DNA from: JALSNL01 sp036479585
GTDB taxonomy: Bacteria > Bacteroidota > Ignavibacteria > Ignavibacteriales > Melioribacteraceae
DNA length: 64,000 nucleotides
Direction of reading: 5' to 3'
NCBI GenBank assembly: GCA_965224785.1
Contig: OZ245062.1
Location: 434,001 to 498,000, forward strand
In this document: piece by piece, positions 61,712-64,000 of the stretch
How positions within the stretch are numbered: the first letter of the stretch is position 1
Layout: every line of letters begins with the position of its first letter
The notes under the pieces: model-generated
Seen by the model: only the letters and a program-made list of their open reading frames with translations
What the model was told of the DNA's origin: nothing
The model's database searches: none
Translations under genes and position numbers: made by a program

Positions 61712-64000
61712 TTAAACTTTTTCTACGTATCCATATTGATATTTGTAACTACTTGCTTTTACTTCACAATCATTAACTAAAGCACCTAAGAAATTAATAT
61801 TATATGCTTCAAGTTCTTTACGTGTCCAAGAAATACTTTCTTTAATTGTTTGTCCAGGACGGATAACAAGCACAGCATTTTTAACTATTCTTCCAAGTGA
61901 TAAAGCATCAGAAAGCCTAGTAATAGGAGGTGTATCAAAAATTACAAAATCATAATAGTGTAAATTATCTACTAGTTTTTTCATTCTTTCAGAAGCTAAA
62001 ATTTCACCAGAAATGTTAGAGAATACACCTGTTGGAATTATATCTATATTCATTAGCAAGTTAGAATTTTTTGTTAACTTAACTGGTTTGTAAATGTTAG
62101 GAGTTTCAGTTTTTTCTGTTAGATAATCTACTAAGCCAGAAGAGTATTTTGGTAAACCAAATATATCTGCAAGTCTAGGTTTTTTAATGTCACAATCAAT
62201 AAGCAAAACTTTTTTGCCTGATTGTGCTACTGTAATTGCTAAGTTTGCTGCTGCAGAAGATTTCCCGGCACTCTCTTCACAACTAGAAATCATTACAGTT
62301 TTTGGTTTAGAATAAATAAGTGAGCTTAGTTTAGATTCAAAAGTTCTATACGCTTCTTTGTATTTCAGATTATCTTCCATCATTGTTACAAATCTATTTG
62401 TAACTGAATCTGTAGTGTCAATAGTTTTTGCAACATTTTTTTCATACGGTGGAATAACAGATAGAATAGGGAAATCAAAATCTCTTTCAATTTCGTAAAT
62501 ATCATTTACTTCTTTGTTGCTAAAATCTTTTACGAAAGCAAATAACAAACCAAGCATTAAACCAAAAAGCGAACCGAGTAATAAGTTTAATCTTTTGTTT
62601 GGAGAAGTTGGCTTTAGAGCTTCGTGAGCAAAATCCATAATACTTATATCTTGCATTTTAGAAAGCTCTGCAATTCTCATATCTTCTCTTTTACTTAACA
62701 AAAGATTAAACATTTTTTCGTGAACATTTTTTTGTCTGATTAAGCTTGCAAGTTGGTTCTCCTGCTCGGGTAAACCTTCAAGTTGTTTCGAATACTTTCT
62801 TATTAAAGTACTGATATCATTACGCTTTGCCTTAAGAGCACTAGCCATAATGTTAAAAGCTGTAACTGTATTTTTATTATATTTCGAGAGTTCACTTTTT
62901 ACTTTGTTGATTTGATTTGTTAGCAAAATTACATCTGGATGAATTTCTTTTCTTCTTTGTAATAGTTCAAGTTTTTTCAATTCAAAATTAGAAAGTCTTG
63001 TCATCAATGCACCAAAAGGAGAATTTGTTGATTGATATTTCTCAGGAGTTAAATAAGTTTGATCAACAAAACCTTCTCTTAAAACTTCTTTATTTATACT
63101 GATGGATTTATTTTTATAGAGAGTTAATTCTAAATTTGTTTTCATTCTTTCTGCTTCTAACGTACTTAAGAAGTTAACTATACTTTTTGAACGTGAGTCA
63201 ATAGTAGCAATTTTTTCTTTAGACTTAAAATAACTCAATTCATTTTCTGCATTATCCAATTTTAGAGAAATCTCTTTTAGTTGATCATCAACAAAATTAA
63301 ATGATGTATGTATATTGTCTTTCTGTTGATGAATTCTACTTTCCCTAAACTTGTTGGCAATTGCATTGGCAATAGTTTTTGCTGCATAAGATGTTTTTGA
63401 TTCAGCTGAAATTTCAAAAATATTTGTTTTGGCTCGTTTGTAAACACCAATACTATTACTTAAAGTTTCAAATAACTTGTTATAATTTTTAACTTCAAAA
63501 AATATTTCGCCTTTAGAGTTAATAGTTGGCCACTGAATATTTATCTTCCACTCGGATGGATCTAACTCAGAATATTGCGAACTATTATTTAATATTTCTC
63601 CAATATCAGAGTCCAAAATCTCAAAACTATTTGCACTATCATTCTTTACAACAAATTTTACATTTTTTGTTTTTAATCCAATATCAAAAGAATTTATTTT
63701 TGGATAAACTGAAGTATTATACTTATTACTATAATTGTTTTGATAGTCAAGTAAGCTTTCTTTTAATGTTTCAGTTGTTCCATCAGGCAAAACTACTTTT
63801 GTAACAATAATATTTAATGATAAATCATCAATAACACTATTTAATACGTTTCGTGTTTTAACAAGTTCCATTTCCGTTTCTAGTAGATCCTTGCTTTGAA
63901 GAGATATTATTTGCCCAACTCTATCTTGTTGATTGTTATTTTCAATCAGATGTTCTTTTTTCAAAAGTACAATAGATCTATAAGTTGGCGTCTTAAAAAA
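61712..64000 (-). CDS. Wzz/Wzc-like polysaccharide chain-length regulator with tyrosine-kinase domain, partial
   Basis: The N-terminal part of this gene lies beyond the right edge: the frame remains open to 64000 and encodes '.KTPTYRSIVLLKKEHLIE' before the TTG at 63964, which matches the periplasmic start of Wzz-type proteins and is not a start site. A long coiled-coil region (about the first 430 visible residues) is followed by a transmembrane segment ('LLLGSLFGLMLGLLFAFV') and a cytoplasmic BY-kinase domain with Walker A variant 'SSCEESAGKSSAAANLA', Walker A' 'VLLIDCDIKKPRLAD' and 'YDFVIFDTPP'. The C terminus is tyrosine-rich ('SSYKYQYGYVEKV'), the autophosphorylation tail. It would control polymer length and export in this cluster. 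Confidence 0.9.
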   Translation of the reverse strand, partial: FFKTPTYRSIVLLKKEHLIENNNQQDRVGQIISLQSKDLLETEMELVKTRNVLNSVIDDLSLNIIVTKVVLPDGTTETLKESLLDYQNNYSNKYNTSVYPKINSFDIGLKTKNVKFVVKNDSANSFEILDSDIGEILNNSSQYSELDPSEWKINIQWPTINSKGEIFFEVKNYNKLFETLSNSIGVYKRAKTNIFEISAESKTSYAAKTIANAIANKFRESRIHQQKDNIHTSFNFVDDQLKEISLKLDNAENELSYFKSKEKIATIDSRSKSIVNFLSTLEAERMKTNLELTLYKNKSISINKEVLREGFVDQTYLTPEKYQSTNSPFGALMTRLSNFELKKLELLQRRKEIHPDVILLTNQINKVKSELSKYNKNTVTAFNIMASALKAKRNDISTLIRKYSKQLEGLPEQENQLASLIRQKNVHEKMFNLLLSKREDMRIAELSKMQDISIMDFAHEALKPTSPNKRLNLLLGSLFGLMLGLLFAFVKDFSNKEVNDIYEIERDFDFPILSVIPPYEKNVAKTIDTTDSVTNRFVTMMEDNLKYKEAYRTFESKLSSLIYSKPKTVMISSCEESAGKSSAAANLAITVAQSGKKVLLIDCDIKKPRLADIFGLPKYSSGLVDYLTEKTETPNIYKPVKLTKNSNLLMNIDIIPTGVFSNISGEILASERMKKLVDNLHYYDFVIFDTPPITRLSDALSLGRIVKNAVLVIRPGQTIKESISWTRKELEAYNINFLGALVNDCEVKASSYKYQYGYVEKV

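Noticed and set aside
63526..63804. A 92-codon plus-strand ORF inside the Wzz/Wzc-like gene
   Set aside because: It is antisense to a well-conserved reading frame, with no start signal or family pattern.

Overview
The window is AT-rich chromosomal DNA from a Gram-negative member of the Bacteroidota/Chlorobi/Ignavibacteria assemblage, most likely Ignavibacteriota. This is an inference from the type IX secretion C-terminal signal with the 'YPNPFNPET' core in two proteins, Reg_prop beta-propeller sensor architecture, an LptF/LptG pair, DUF5723- and DUF3467-type proteins, and the efp-accB-accC order. No plasmid, prophage, insertion sequence, CRISPR or defence locus is visible.

Layout. 1-2.9 kb: adenosine deaminase, a TPR protein and a DUF3467 protein. 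3-6 kb: one large membrane sensor with Reg_prop propellers, a Y_Y_Y domain and a class III adenylyl cyclase. 6.1-10.7 kb: an envelope operon (T9SS-sorted protein, large lipoprotein, beta-barrel protein) behind a recognisable promoter. 10.8-13.3 kb: two LptF/LptG-family LPS-export permeases. 13.5-18 kb: M20 peptidase, YgfZ-like protein, DUF6157 protein, cobalamin adenosyltransferase, then tmRNA whose 5' end overlaps the preceding gene, then a GIY-YIG protein. 18-22.4 kb: a glycyl radical enzyme with its activase, divergent from an AraC-type regulator. 22.6-28.7 kb: dapF, small proteins, PHP hydrolase, efp, accB, accC, gcvH. 28.8-33 kb: YdjM-like membrane protein, cold-shock-like protein, tRNA-Gly and tRNA-Cys, pcm-miaA. 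33-41 kb: peroxiredoxin lipoprotein, purB, a DegP-type protease, plsY, alpha-glucan phosphorylase and a UDP-sugar dehydrogenase. 41-47.8 kb: a three-gene surface operon (234-bp-repeat T9SS protein, OmpA/thrombospondin-type-3 protein, PEGA protein). 48-64 kb: an exopolysaccharide or O-antigen cluster with wecB, two acyl/aminoacyltransferase-like proteins, beta-helix protein, polysaccharide deacetylase, glycosyltransferases, O-antigen ligase/polymerase, flippase, and a Wzz/Wzc-type chain-length regulator/kinase that runs off the right edge.

The most useful observations are not new gene families. Three conserved genes (an LptG-like permease, plsY and a GNAT-type protein) have clear family sequence upstream of any ATG/GTG/TTG and seem to start at CTG, ATT or another non-standard codon, or in the case of plsY to carry a one-base frame disruption. 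The cobalamin adenosyltransferase stop codon lies inside the mature tmRNA. At least two families of palindromic intergenic elements, plus a set of look-alike bidirectional terminators, are scattered through the window. One secreted protein carries nearly identical 234-bp tandem repeats. The glycyl radical enzyme cannot be assigned to a known substrate class by its active-site sequence.
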